A stretch of DNA of 64,000 nucleotides, taken from assembly GCF_900101455.1 (NCBI RefSeq), contig NZ_FMZJ01000008.1:124001-188000 (forward strand), written 5' to 3'. This document shows positions 33,907 to 43,061 of the stretch, in pieces (within the stretch, counting starts at the first letter, position 1; each line of letters starts with the position of its first letter). The position numbers were made by a program, and so were the translations under genes. Below the pieces are notes generated by a model that saw only the letters and a list, made by a program, of their open reading frames with translations, made no database searches and was not told the origin of the DNA. Origin of the DNA: Sphingomonas sp. YR710. Its GTDB lineage: Bacteria; Pseudomonadota; Alphaproteobacteria; Sphingomonadales; Sphingomonadaceae.

Positions 33907-34794
33907 ATGGAATTCGTCCTGTTTTTGCCGCAATTTCGGACGTCGTTCGACAAGCTGGTCGCGACGGCACAAGCCGCCGAGCAAGCAGGTTTCGTCGGCA
34001 TCACGGGTATGGACCATATCGAAGCGCCCGGCGCCATCGGCCAGCCCACCTTTGAAGCCACCACCGTCAACACCTGGATCGCGGCGCATACGACGCGGCT
34101 CAAGGTTGGTTCGCTGGTGACCTGTGATCCATTTCGTCACCCCGCCTTGCTGGCGCATCATGCCGTATCGCTCGATCACGCGTCCAATGGCCGGTTCGAA
34201 CTAGGCATCGGCTGGGGTTCATGGACGCCGGATTTCGAAAAGTTCGGCGTCGGACCGGAGGCGCCGCGTGACCGCGTCGAGCGCCTGCGCGAGACGCTTG
34301 AGGTTTTGAAGGCGCTCTGGTCCGGAGAGAGTGTCGATTATGAAGGCCGCTTTCACACGTTGCGCGGCGCGGTGCTGGCACCGAAGCCGCTGAATCGAAT
34401 TCCGATTCTGATCGGCGGCTCGGGCCCGAAGACGTTGGCGCTTGTTCGTGAGCATGCCGATTGGTGGAATCTCGATACCCGCTACAAGGACAAGTTCGAG
34501 GGCCAGGCATTTGAGGATTTGCGCGCGCAGATCGGGACGGCCCGGATCTCTGTCCAGCAGAAACTGGGCTATGTCGGTGTCGGTGCCGTGCGTCAGGAAG
34601 TGGCAGACAAAGCCGCGAAGCGATTGGGGCGTTCGGGAACGAAGATAGGAACCGCCTCCGAACTCCGCGATTATTTTGATGGCCTGGCGGCGCGGGGTGT
34701 CGAACGCGTTTATGCATGGTTCTCTGATCTGGCATCGCCGGCGACCTTGAAAGAGTTCGGCGACGAGATCATTGGCCCGATGAGCGCAAAGTGA
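33907..34794 (+). CDS. Luciferase-like (LLM class) flavin-dependent oxidoreductase
   Basis: 295 residues with the bacterial luciferase-like TIM-barrel pattern: MEFVLFLPQF at strand 1, HTTRLKVGSLVTCDPFRHPA and FELGIGWGSW for flavin binding, and LNRIPILIGGSGPKTLALV. It probably oxidises a small organic substrate using FMNH2 or F420; which one is not visible. The ATG at 33907 was chosen because AAAGGA lies about 7 nt upstream, too near the other ATG at 33901. It lies between a methyltransferase and an enoyl-CoA hydratase, perhaps one catabolic unit. Confidence 0.82.
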   Translation: MEFVLFLPQFRTSFDKLVATAQAAEQAGFVGITGMDHIEAPGAIGQPTFEATTVNTWIAAHTTRLKVGSLVTCDPFRHPALLAHHAVSLDHASNGRFELGIGWGSWTPDFEKFGVGPEAPRDRVERLRETLEVLKALWSGESVDYEGRFHTLRGAVLAPKPLNRIPILIGGSGPKTLALVREHADWWNLDTRYKDKFEGQAFEDLRAQIGTARISVQQKLGYVGVGAVRQEVADKAAKRLGRSGTKIGTASELRDYFDGLAARGVERVYAWFSDLASPATLKEFGDEIIGPMSAK

Positions 34795-34891
34795 CGTTTC
34801 GAATGGATGCCGGGCCAGCAGATTCCCGGCAGTGGCGGTGGCTCGTGCGACCGTGAAGGAGCCAAAACATTCGAAGGTTACGGAGGGGAAT

Positions 34892-35776
34892 ATGGACTAT
34901 ACCACGATCCGCTATGAAGTTGATCAGGCGATCGCCACGATCACCTTCAACCGACCCGAAAAAATGAACACACTCGATACGTTGATGAAGAACGAGCTGT
35001 TCGACGCATTTGACCGGGTCGACACCGATGATGCGGTGCGCGTTGTCGTCGTGACCGGTGCTGGAAAGGCATTTTGTGCCGGTGCCGATATATCCGGAGG
35101 CCCTGACGGATTTTTCGATCCCGAAGGTGGATCGATCCGCAAGCCCGATGGTAGCCTTGATTATGCATCGCCGGCTGCCCGCGATACCGGGGGCGAACTG
35201 GGTCTTCGCATTTTTGCGCTGAAAAAGCCCATCATCGGTGCAATCAACGGCGCGGCAGTCGGGGTTGGCGTGACGATGACGCTGCCGATGGACATCCGTC
35301 TTGCAAGCGAGAATGCGCGGTTCGGATTTGTCTTCACGCGGCGCGGAATCGTACCGGAATGCGCCTCGACATGGTTTCTGCCTCGCGTCGTGGGGATATC
35401 GAAGGCGTTGCAGTGGTGTTATTCCGGCGAGGTCTTCCCCGCAGCCGAGGCGCTGGCTGGCGGCCTTGTGTCACAGGTGGTCCCCGCGGAGGAGCTTCTT
35501 CCGGCCGCCTACGCCATCGCGCGCGGGATCGCCGACAACACCGCCCCGGTCTCGATCGCGCTGACACGGCAGATGATGTGGCGCGGCCTGGGGCTCGATG
35601 ATCCGATGGAGGCGCACAAGATCGAAAGTCGCAGTGTGCTTTCGCGTACGTTGAGCGCGGATGCCAAGGAAGGTGTCGCTTCCTTCCTCGAAAAGCGTCC
35701 GGCCGTGTTTCCCCTCAAAGTTTCCGAGGACATGCCCGACTTCTTTCCATGGTGGACCGAGCGGCCATATGGCTGA
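34892..35776 (+). CDS. Enoyl-CoA hydratase/isomerase family protein
   Basis: 294 residues of the crotonase fold. The oxyanion-hole segments are GKAFCAGADISGG (about 55-67) and GAINGAAVGVGVTMTLPMD. A glutamate in RRGIVPECASTWFLPRVVG is in the position of the catalytic acid. It likely hydrates or isomerises an acyl-CoA. GGAGGGG stands about 5 nt before the ATG at 34892. It is last of three same-strand genes and may share a transcript with the luciferase-like gene. The exact substrate is unknown. Confidence 0.87.
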   Translation: MDYTTIRYEVDQAIATITFNRPEKMNTLDTLMKNELFDAFDRVDTDDAVRVVVVTGAGKAFCAGADISGGPDGFFDPEGGSIRKPDGSLDYASPAARDTGGELGLRIFALKKPIIGAINGAAVGVGVTMTLPMDIRLASENARFGFVFTRRGIVPECASTWFLPRVVGISKALQWCYSGEVFPAAEALAGGLVSQVVPAEELLPAAYAIARGIADNTAPVSIALTRQMMWRGLGLDDPMEAHKIESRSVLSRTLSADAKEGVASFLEKRPAVFPLKVSEDMPDFFPWWTERPYG

Positions 35777-36111
35777 CATACAGCTGAAATATAACAATCC
35801 TTTTTAAGCGCAGGCATCCCCTTCATCGTCATCCCCGCGAACGGGGGGACCCATGGACAGCGGCACTTACCGGTTCAAGTGTGCCGTAACCGTGGGTTCC
35901 CGCTTTCGCGGGAATGACGATTCGTGGGAGGGCATCATATGCCATTCGAAGGCCTCCCTAATTCCTGAATTTAGCGGATGGGGGTAATCGCCCCTAGGTC
36001 GATCGAACCATCACGTGACGGAACGAACCTCGAGGGTCCGGGGTTGTTTCCGTGGTTCCTCGCCTCGCCATGCGCAAAGGCTGAATGGGCGAGGCTGACA
36101 GGAGATGGATC
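35777..36111. other. Intergenic region holding a palindromic repeat, no gene seen
   Basis: About 335 bp between the hydratase and the PRC-barrel gene. Apart from the 91-bp repeat at 35828-35918, only a ribosome binding site AGGAG immediately before 36112 is recognisable. Confidence 0.6.
35828..35918 (+). repeat. Palindromic intergenic repeat, copy 2
   Basis: Same 91-bp element as at 27703-27793, same orientation and length. The left arm differs slightly (GCGAACGGGGGGACC), while the right arm GGGTTCCCGCTTTCGCGGGA is identical. Both copies sit in gene-free gaps. Confidence 0.85.
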
Positions 36112-36513
36112 ATGAATGAGGCAACATCCGGCGCGGCGCTCGACCGGACTGAACATGCGCTGATCCTTGGCAGCCGCGTCAACAACACACCCGTTTTCAA
36201 CAAGGCGGGCGAGCGGATCGGCCATGTCGACGATCTCTCGATCGAGAAGGCCAGCGGCAAGGTGATCTATGCGATCATGTCATTCGGTGGATTTCTCGGC
36301 ATCGGCGAGAAATTCCATCCGCTTCCCTGGCCGATGCTCGATTACGATCCCGAGCGTGGAGGTTATGTCGTGCCGCTCGACAAGGCCACGCTGGCGGACG
36401 CCCCTTATTATGATCGCTACGAACTGGCCGATCTCGGTGGTTCCAGCCACTTGAGTTACGGCGAGCGGATCTTCACCTATTACGGCGCCTATGGCGCGGT
36501 GCCTTATTGGTGA
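36112..36513 (+). CDS. PRC-barrel domain protein
   Basis: 133 residues. A PRC-barrel (about 15-95) is recognisable from LILGSRVNNTPVFNKAGERIGHVDDLSI, here with VIYAIMSFGGFLGIGEKFHPLPW. PRC barrels occur in the photosynthetic reaction centre H subunit and RimM; small stand-alone versions are common in alphaproteobacteria and are often stress-linked. No signal peptide. AGGAG is 7 nt before the ATG. The C-terminal tail is tyrosine-rich (YYGAYGAVPYW). Function unknown. Confidence 0.82.
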   Translation: MNEATSGAALDRTEHALILGSRVNNTPVFNKAGERIGHVDDLSIEKASGKVIYAIMSFGGFLGIGEKFHPLPWPMLDYDPERGGYVVPLDKATLADAPYYDRYELADLGGSSHLSYGERIFTYYGAYGAVPYW

Positions 36514-36566
36514 CGCCGCAACCCTGACGCCACCTGGATAACGTCAGGGCTGCGAAGCCCGGCGGT

Positions 36567-37742
36567 TCAGAGCCGCTCGATAATGGTGACGTTGGAAATG
36601 CCGCCGCCCTCGCACATCGTCTGCAGGCCGTAACGCTTGCCCTTCTTATGCAGCGCGTGGATCAGGGTGGCCATCAGCTTGGTGCCCGATGCGCCGAGCG
36701 GATGGCCAAGCGCGATCGCGCCGCCATGGACGTTTAGCCGGTCGGGATCGGCGCCGAGCGTCTTGAGCCAGGCGAGCGGGATCGAGGCGAAGGCTTCGTT
36801 GACCTCGAACAGGTCGATATCGTCGATCGTCATGCCGGCGCGCGCGAGCGCACGGCGGGTCGCCGGGATCGGCTCTTCGAGCATGATCACCGGATCGCCG
36901 GCGGTGACCGTGAGGTTGACGATGCGCGCGAGCGGGGTGAGCCCGTGCGTCTTCACCGCCGCCGCCGACGCGACGAGCACGCCGCTGGCGCCATCGCAAA
37001 TCTGGCTGGCGGTTGCGGCGGTCAGCGAACCGCCCTCGGCGAGCAATTTGACCGACCCGATCGATTCGAGCGTGGAGTCGGGGCGCACGCCCTCGTCGCG
37101 ATCATGGATGATCTGCTCGCCGGTCGCGGTCGTGACCGTCAGCGGGACCATTTCTTTGGCGAATGCGCCCGCCGCGATCGCGGCCGCCGCCTTTTGATGG
37201 CTACCGAGCGCGAAGCGGTCCATCATCGCGCGATCGATGCCATGCTTGTCGGCCACTGCCTGCGCACCCACGAACTGGTTGAATTCGGTTACGCCATAGC
37301 GCTGCTGGATGCTCTTCGAGACCGGCCCTTCGCCCATGCCGGCCTGCGCGGCCAGGGTCAGCGGCGATCCCATCCAGACCCGCGACATGCTCTCGGCGCC
37401 ACCGGCGATCACCAGATCCTGCGTGCCCGACATCACCGCCTGCGCCGCGAAATGCAGAGCCTGTTGTGATGAGCCGCACTGGCGATCGATCGTCACCGCC
37501 GGCACGCTGTCAGGCAGGCTCGATGCGAGCACGATGTTGCGGCCGAAGGCGAAACCCTGCTCGCCCACCTGGCTGACGCAGCCGATGATGACATCGTCAA
37601 TTGCCGCCGGATCGATGCCGGTCTCGGCCACCAGCGCGTCGAGCACGGCGGCGCCGAGATCGACCGGGTGCCAGCCGGCGAGCCGGCCGTTGCGACGGCC
37701 GCCGGCGGTGCGGCGGGCGGAGACGATATAGGCTTCGGGCAT
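36567..37742 (-). CDS. Acetyl-CoA acyltransferase (thiolase)
   Basis: 391 residues, the full thiolase length. Catalytic Cys89 (DRQCGSSQQA), His347 (GHPLGASG) and Cys377 (CEGGG), plus NEAFAS, are all present. It catalyses either thiolytic cleavage of 3-ketoacyl-CoA (beta-oxidation) or its reversal. The neighbouring hydratase on the other strand and the hydrolase upstream on the same strand suggest acyl-CoA degradation. The gene symbol (fadA, phaA, atoB) cannot be fixed from sequence alone. Confidence 0.92.
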   Translation of the reverse strand: MPEAYIVSARRTAGGRRNGRLAGWHPVDLGAAVLDALVAETGIDPAAIDDVIIGCVSQVGEQGFAFGRNIVLASSLPDSVPAVTIDRQCGSSQQALHFAAQAVMSGTQDLVIAGGAESMSRVWMGSPLTLAAQAGMGEGPVSKSIQQRYGVTEFNQFVGAQAVADKHGIDRAMMDRFALGSHQKAAAAIAAGAFAKEMVPLTVTTATGEQIIHDRDEGVRPDSTLESIGSVKLLAEGGSLTAATASQICDGASGVLVASAAAVKTHGLTPLARIVNLTVTAGDPVIMLEEPIPATRRALARAGMTIDDIDLFEVNEAFASIPLAWLKTLGADPDRLNVHGGAIALGHPLGASGTKLMATLIHALHKKGKRYGLQTMCEGGGISNVTIIERL

Positions 37743-37822
37743 CGATCAATTCCTCTTGGGTGACGTCATGGGCAGGCGATCATGATCGGTTTCATCGATA
37801 GGATCGCGGCAAATCTGTGCGA

Positions 37823-38557
37823 TCAGCCGGGGTTGACCGGACCCGTCCCCGGCCGCTTCAACGACTCCAATATCGCCTCGGCGCATTCGGCGGGTTTGCT
37901 GAGGAAGGGCGAATGCGAGCTATCGAGCGAGAGCGGTTTGACACCGAGCCGCTCGCTCATGCGCATCTGGCGACCTTCGCTGGCGGCACTCACCCGATCG
38001 TTGCTGCAGAGGATCAGGCTGCGCGGGGGGGCGGATGTCCAGAAGCGCGGCACGGATACCGGCTCGATCAATGGCGCGACGGGTTGCGGGGTAAGGTGGC
38101 GTAACGCCCAGTCCGTGATCTCGGGCGAGCAATCATGATAGAAAGCGGCGACGGCTTCGTCGCGCGGCATCAGTTGCATCTTCCGCCCGCCATCGATCAG
38201 CCCGGCGGGCGAAGGACGTTGCGAAGGATTGCCGCCTCCGACTGGAAAGGTGGGTTGGCCCTCGACCGGCAGGCTGGACGCCAGATAGACGATATGGCCA
38301 ACTTTATCGATCGCGGCATCGGCTGCCACGGTAGCGGTAAGCCCTCCCATGGAATGGGCGACGATGATGTCGCCCTGCTCGATGACGTCGACGACAGCAT
38401 CGCGATAGCCGGCCAGGGTGGCGTCTTCAGCGGCGCGTTGTCCATGACCCGGGCAATCGATGGCAAGCGCGGCATGGCCGCGCCGGGTGAATTCGGGGAT
38501 GAGCTTTTCCCAGCACCACGCACCGTGGAATCCGCCATGGACGAATATGAATCGCAT
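37823..38557 (-). CDS. Alpha/beta hydrolase
   Basis: 244 residues. The N-terminus FVHGGFHGAWCWEKL gives the oxyanion HG motif. The nucleophile elbow is AHSMGG (Ser), an acid is in CSNDRVS, and the catalytic His is in SSHSPFLSKP near the C-terminus. The compact size and sequence resemble the EstC/hydroxynitrile-lyase-like esterase group. The substrate is unknown. GGGAGGAG precedes the ATG at 38557; the longer frame from 38608 is not supported. It lies upstream of the thiolase gene, 80 nt away. Confidence 0.85.
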   Translation of the reverse strand: MRFIFVHGGFHGAWCWEKLIPEFTRRGHAALAIDCPGHGQRAAEDATLAGYRDAVVDVIEQGDIIVAHSMGGLTATVAADAAIDKVGHIVYLASSLPVEGQPTFPVGGGNPSQRPSPAGLIDGGRKMQLMPRDEAVAAFYHDCSPEITDWALRHLTPQPVAPLIEPVSVPRFWTSAPPRSLILCSNDRVSAASEGRQMRMSERLGVKPLSLDSSHSPFLSKPAECAEAILESLKRPGTGPVNPG

Positions 38558-38750
38558 CCACTCCTCCCTATGCGCCGCTCCGGCCAGTGCCTGGCTAGTC
38601 CCTCTCAATCGCGCTCAGCAATGCGGTGATCGCGGCGCCACCTTCGCAGATGCTGCGTACCGCAGGTGTCCCGGTGCGCCAAGGACCGCTCGGTCCTGCC
38701 TGTAAGGGGGGTATCGAATAAGGCTGGGTGAACCTGTCTGTCGGGGCAGA

Positions 38751-39068
38751 TCAGCGCTTTCTGACGAACTCCGCACGCAGCACCAGCCCCTTTATGCCTT
38801 CGTACCGGCAATCGATCTCTTGCGCGTCGCCCGTCAGCCGGATCGACTTGATCACCGTGCCGCGCCGTATCGTTTGGTTCGCGCCCTTCACCGCGAGATC
38901 CTTGATCAGGGTGACGCTATCGCCGTCGGCAAGCAGGTTGCCGATCGCATCGCGCACTTCCACCGTGTCGGGCTGCAAGGATGTCGCCTTCTTCGTGGCG
39001 GCGTCGGCCGCGCTGATCCATTCGCCGCTTTCCTCGTCATAGACATATTCGTCGTCGGCTTCGGTCAC
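38751..39068 (-). CDS. PhnA-like protein (YjdM family)
   Basis: 105 residues matching the C-terminal PhnA domain: VRDAIGNLLADGDSVTLIKD and GLVLRAEFVRKR. The N-terminal zinc-ribbon cysteines of E. coli YjdM are missing; here the N-terminus is acidic (MTEADDEYVYDEESGEW). Despite the name, the family is not a proven phosphonate hydrolase. Its start overlaps the SulP stop (ATGA), so it is the last gene of an HTH-SulP-PhnA operon. Confidence 0.85.
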   Translation of the reverse strand: MTEADDEYVYDEESGEWISAADAATKKATSLQPDTVEVRDAIGNLLADGDSVTLIKDLAVKGANQTIRRGTVIKSIRLTGDAQEIDCRYEGIKGLVLRAEFVRKR

Positions 39069-40780
39069 TGGTCTGTCTCCATCGGCGATATCTGGCCCTG
39101 GTTGCGCATATGCGCGGATTCGGCGTCCGCGCCGGCCATCGCGGATGCGATCCCTATGGCATCGGGGAAGCTCGCGCTATGGGCGACCCTTCTGCTGTCG
39201 GGCCCGAGCCGTGTGCGGTTCAGCATATCGAGGAGCTGCGGCCCGGCGCCGGACAGGATCATTTGCGTGCCCGCGGCGTGCGCCTGTTCGACCAGATGGT
39301 CGATGGCGCTCACGCCGCTCGAATCGAGCAGGGGCACCAGTTCGAGCCGCAATATGATGACGCGGGGTGTGGAGCCGATGCGCCGCAGCGTATCGAGCAA
39401 TTCGTTGGCGACGCCGAAAAAGAACGGACCGTTGATCCGGAACACTTCGACGCCGGGCGGCAGCAATTCGCGTTGATGGACGTCGTCGCCCTCGTCGCCG
39501 CCCGCGTCGACCTGAACTGTCCCGCTCATCCGCATCATGAACAGCAGCGACGCCAACGTCACGCCGACGCCGATCGCCACGGTGAGATCGACCAGCACGG
39601 TCAGCCCGAAGGTCAGCAGCAGGACGGCGCGATCACCATTCGGCATTCGCATGAGACCGATGAACCGCTCATATTCGCTCATCCCGAACGCGACCATGAA
39701 CAGGATCGCCGCCAGCGCCGCCATGGGGACGAAGGCCATCAGCTTCGTCCCGAACAGGATGAAGAGCAGCAGGAAGGCTGCGTGGAGGATTCCTGCAACC
39801 GGCGTCAGCGCGCCGGCCTTGATGTTGGTAGCCGTCCGCGCGATCGCGCCTGTCGCTGGCAGTCCGCCGAACAGCGCCGAGGCAATGTTCGCCACGCCCT
39901 GACCGACCAGTTCCTGGTTCGACCGGTGGCGCGAGCCGATCATGCCGTCCGCCACGACCGCAGACAGAAGCGCCTCGATCCCCGCGAGGAACGCGATGGT
40001 GAAGGCGGATGGCAGCACCGCCTGAATCTTCGCCAGCGAGAGGGCCGGCAAAGCGGGCGCCGGCAAGCCCGAGGGCATGTCGGGAAAGCGCATGCCGATC
40101 GTCGCCGCCGGTATGTGCAGCACCGCGACGACTACCGACGCCACGACCACGGCGATCAGGAAGCCGGGTAGCCGGGGCGCCCATTTGCGCAAGGCAATGA
40201 TCAGCCCGAGCGATCCGGCGCCGATCGCGAGGGTCGCGGGCTGGACCGTGCCGATCGCGTCGAAATAAGCCTGCCATTTCGGCAGGAAGTCAGCGGGCAC
40301 ATGCGCGATCGCGAGCCCCAGGAAATCCTTGACCTGGCTGGACGCGATAATGATCGCGATCCCGGCGGTGAAGCCGGTGACGACCGGATAGGGAATGAAT
40401 TTCACCAGCCCGCCAAGCTTGGCATAGCCCGCGATGACGAGGATCAGCCCCGCGATCAGCGTCGCCAGCAGCAGCCCGTCATAACCGTGCTGGGCGATGA
40501 CATTGAACACGACGACGACAAAGGCGCCGGTCGGTCCGCCGACCTGCACCCGCGAACCGCCGAGCGCCGAGATCAGAAATCCCGCGATGACGGCGGTGAT
40601 CAGCCCCTTGTCGGGCGACGCCCCGCTGGCAATGCCCAGCGCCATCGCCAGCGGCAAGGCGACGATCGCGACCGTGAGGCCGGCCACCGCATCCTTGCGC
40701 AGCCGCGAAAGCGAATAGCCTTCGCGAAACACGGTGACCAGCTTCGGCGTGAAGGCGGCCCAGGGCGAGTCAGTGGCCAT
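39065..40780 (-). CDS. SulP family anion transporter with STAS domain
   Basis: 571 residues. A membrane domain of about 10-14 helices opens with the SulP signature region (DAVAGLTVAIVALPLAMALG) and QVGGPTGAFVVVVFNVIAQHG. A C-terminal STAS domain (about 440-555) has RLELVPLLDSSGVSAIDHLV. SulP carriers move sulfate, bicarbonate or dicarboxylates; which one is not visible. It overlaps the HTH gene upstream by 11 nt and PhnA downstream by 4 nt, implying one transcript. Confidence 0.9.
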   Translation of the reverse strand: MATDSPWAAFTPKLVTVFREGYSLSRLRKDAVAGLTVAIVALPLAMALGIASGASPDKGLITAVIAGFLISALGGSRVQVGGPTGAFVVVVFNVIAQHGYDGLLLATLIAGLILVIAGYAKLGGLVKFIPYPVVTGFTAGIAIIIASSQVKDFLGLAIAHVPADFLPKWQAYFDAIGTVQPATLAIGAGSLGLIIALRKWAPRLPGFLIAVVVASVVVAVLHIPAATIGMRFPDMPSGLPAPALPALSLAKIQAVLPSAFTIAFLAGIEALLSAVVADGMIGSRHRSNQELVGQGVANIASALFGGLPATGAIARTATNIKAGALTPVAGILHAAFLLLFILFGTKLMAFVPMAALAAILFMVAFGMSEYERFIGLMRMPNGDRAVLLLTFGLTVLVDLTVAIGVGVTLASLLFMMRMSGTVQVDAGGDEGDDVHQRELLPPGVEVFRINGPFFFGVANELLDTLRRIGSTPRVIILRLELVPLLDSSGVSAIDHLVEQAHAAGTQMILSGAGPQLLDMLNRTRLGPDSRRVAHSASFPDAIGIASAMAGADAESAHMRNQGQISPMETDQ

Positions 40781-41099
40781 TGCCGTCCTCCCCGCTGCTC
40801 TCGGCCTGATCGAACAACATCGACATCACACGCTTCGGGGAGCGCCCGGCGAGGCTTTCCTTGAGCCGAACGCCGCGTCCGGCGCCGCTGCTTGGGGCAT
40901 TTTCGCCGATCAGTTCGACGCCGGCATCTTCAAGGGCGCGGATGACCTTGACCAGCGTTTCCACGACGCCGCGGACCTGCCCGTCAGAGGCCTCCATACG
41001 CTGGATCGTCGGCAGCGAAACCGTCGCCAAGGCAGCGAGCTGGCGCTGGTCGATCCCGAGAAGCGCGCGCGCTGCGCGCATTTGTTGCGACGTGATCAT
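40770..41099 (-). CDS. XRE-type helix-turn-helix regulator
   Basis: 109 residues. An N-terminal helix-turn-helix (QMRAARALLGIDQRQLAALA, then VSLPTIQRMEAS) of the Cro/XRE type, followed by a basic, probably disordered tail (GVRLKESLAGRSPKRV). As first gene of the operon it probably controls the SulP transporter and itself, binding in the AT-rich region upstream. GAGG lies a few nt before the ATG. Confidence 0.85.
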   Translation of the reverse strand: MITSQQMRAARALLGIDQRQLAALATVSLPTIQRMEASDGQVRGVVETLVKVIRALEDAGVELIGENAPSSGAGRGVRLKESLAGRSPKRVMSMLFDQAESSGEDGNGH

Positions 41100-41102
41100 G
41101 GT

Positions 41103-41175
41103 GCCTCATGATGTTTTATACATCAATATACATATATATAATAGGTAAAAGATATTATGTACACCTATAATGATG
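41103..41175. promoter_or_regulatory. AT-rich divergent promoter island
   Basis: A 70-bp stretch of strikingly AT-rich DNA (TATACATCAATATACATATA and similar, several TATAAT-like boxes on both strands) in otherwise GC-rich sequence, between the HTH regulator and the carboxylase genes. It is a likely promoter and operator region for the HTH-SulP-PhnA operon; exact boxes cannot be chosen. Confidence 0.55.
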
Positions 41176-41341
41176 CGGCGATGAGGGCCAGGATGAAGCC
41201 AGCCGATGATGCCTTTCGTGGATATCGACATTTCAATTTCCGCGGGGCTACGCGAGCGGCTAGAAGCGATCGACAGATCGGGAAGAGGGTGTCGTCGATG
41301 GGTGAAACAGCTTCTGGCTTCGACGGAAACGGGTCGGGCCT

Positions 41342-42943
41342 GTGAGCGCGCCGATATTGCCGACTTCGCTCAACGCGGAGAGCGCCGAGGCCAAAGCGCG
41401 GCTGTGCCATAATCGCGGGCTTGCCGACGAACTGCGTGCCCGGGTGGCCGAAGCGGCGCTGGGCGGCAATACGGCCTCCCGCAAGCGCCACGCGAGCCGT
41501 GGCAAGCTGCTCCCACGCGAACGGGTCGAACGGTTGCTCGATCCGGGCTCGCCACTGCTCGAGTTCGGGCAACTCGCCGCCTGCGACATGTATGAGGGCG
41601 AAATCCCCGGCGCCGGCATCATCACTGCGATCGGCCGCGTATCCGGTCGCCAGTGCATGATCGTTGCCAACGATGCGACGGTGAAGGGCGGCACCTATTA
41701 TCCGATGACGGTGAAGAAGCACCTGCGCGCGCAGGAGATCGCGGCGGAAAATCATCTTCCCTGCATCTATCTTGTCGATAGCGGCGGCGCCAACCTACCG
41801 CACCAGTCCGAAGTGTTCCCGGATCGCGATCATTTCGGCCGGATCTTCTTCAACCAGGCGAATATGAGCGCCAGGGGCATCCCGCAGATCGCCTGCGTGA
41901 TGGGAAGCTGCACCGCGGGGGGCGCTTACGTTCCCGCGATGAGCGACGAGACCGTGATCGTGAAGAATCAGGGCACGATCTTCCTCGCCGGTCCGCCGCT
42001 CGTTCAGGCGGCCACCGGCGAGGTGATCAGCGCCGAGGATCTGGGTGGTGGCGAGTTGCATGCGCGCAGGTCGGGCGTCGCCGATCATCTTGCCGAAAAT
42101 GACGAGCATGCGCTGACCATCGTGCGCGACATCGTCAGCCATCTGGGGCCCGTCCATCCGCACGGCCTGCCGCTACGCGAACCGCGTGCGCCGCTTTATC
42201 CGGCCGAGGACATCTACGCGATCATCCCCGATGATGTGCGCGCGCCTTATGACGTCCACGAGGTGATCGCGCGGATCGTCGACGCCAGTGAGTTTCACGA
42301 GTTCAAGGCGAACTACGGCGCCACTTTGGTCTGCGGTTTCGCGCATATCGGGGGCATGCCGGTCGCGATCCTGGCGAACAACGGCGTGCTGTTTTCCGAA
42401 AGCGCGCAGAAGGGCGCGCATTTCATCGAATTGGCCTGCCACCGGCGGATTCCCTTGCTGTTCCTCCAGAATATCTCGGGCTTCATGGTGGGCGGCAAAT
42501 ATGAGGCCGAGGGTATCGCCAAGCATGGCGCCAAGTTGGTGACGGCCGTGGCAACGGCTTCGGTGCCCAAAATCACCGTGCTGATCGGCGGGAGCTTCGG
42601 CGCCGGAAATTACGGGATGTGCGGCAGGGCCTATAGCCCGCGCTTCCTGTTCACGTGGCCGAACAGCAGGATCTCGGTGATGGGCGGCGAACAGGCGGCA
42701 AGCGTCCTCGCGACCGTCCACCGTGACGCCGCCAAATGGACGCCAGAGGAAGCCGAGGCCTTCAAGGCGCCGATCCGTCAGAAATATGAGGATGAGGGCA
42801 ATCCCTATCACGCGACGGCGCGGCTGTGGGACGATGGCGTGATCGATCCCGCGCAGACGCGCGACGTGCTCGTGCTCGCGCTGACGGCGACGCTCGAAGC
42901 ACCGATCCCGGAACGGCCGGCCTTCGGCATTTTCAGGATGTAA
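41342..42943 (+). CDS. mccB: Acyl-CoA carboxylase beta subunit (methylcrotonoyl-CoA carboxylase-like)
   Basis: 533 residues, the length of MccB/PccB-type carboxyltransferases. The two crotonase-like halves are visible: N-terminal with [21 protein letters not shown] and [17 protein letters not shown]-terminal with [20 protein letters not shown] and [20 protein letters not shown]. The latter is typical of 3-methylcrotonoyl-CoA carboxylase (leucine catabolism). The start is a GTG without a strong ribosome binding site. The biotin subunit follows 120 nt downstream. No isovaleryl-CoA dehydrogenase or HMG-CoA lyase gene is adjacent, so the substrate could be a related branched acyl-CoA. Confidence 0.88.
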   Translation: MSAPILPTSLNAESAEAKARLCHNRGLADELRARVAEAALGGNTASRKRHASRGKLLPRERVERLLDPGSPLLEFGQLAACDMYEGEIPGAGIITAIGRVSGRQCMIVANDATVKGGTYYPMTVKKHLRAQEIAAENHLPCIYLVDSGGANLPHQSEVFPDRDHFGRIFFNQANMSARGIPQIACVMGSCTAGGAYVPAMSDETVIVKNQGTIFLAGPPLVQAATGEVISAEDLGGGELHARRSGVADHLAENDEHALTIVRDIVSHLGPVHPHGLPLREPRAPLYPAEDIYAIIPDDVRAPYDVHEVIARIVDASEFHEFKANYGATLVCGFAHIGGMPVAILANNGVLFSESAQKGAHFIELACHRRIPLLFLQNISGFMVGGKYEAEGIAKHGAKLVTAVATASVPKITVLIGGSFGAGNYGMCGRAYSPRFLFTWPNSRISVMGGEQAASVLATVHRDAAKWTPEEAEAFKAPIRQKYEDEGNPYHATARLWDDGVIDPAQTRDVLVLALTATLEAPIPERPAFGIFRM

Positions 42944-42965
42944 TGACGATGGCGTACTACTCTTC

Positions 42966-43029
42966 TTCATTCCTCCCCGGAACGGGGAGGGGGACCATCC
43001 GCAGGATGGTGGTGGGGCAGGCGGGCGGT
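42966..43029 (+). repeat. GC-rich palindromic repeat between carboxylase genes
   Basis: CTCCCCGGAACGGGGAGG followed by GGGACCATCCGCAGGATGGT and GGTGGGGC: two adjacent short hairpins. The block ACCATCCGCAGGATGGTGG recurs within the repeat at 54190-54345, so both belong to one dispersed family. It fills most of the 118-nt gap between the two subunit genes. Confidence 0.75.
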
Positions 43030-43061
43030 TTCCGCAGCCGCTGCCCTGGCAGGCTCGCATC

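Noticed and set aside
38675-38705. Hairpin AGGACCG-CT-CGGTCCT between the hydrolase and PhnA-like genes as a terminator
   Set aside because: Short stem with a two-base loop and no U tract on either strand.
41206-41412. Short plus-strand frame before the carboxylase gene
   Set aside because: Composition resembles an out-of-frame read of the carboxylase 5' end; no family features.
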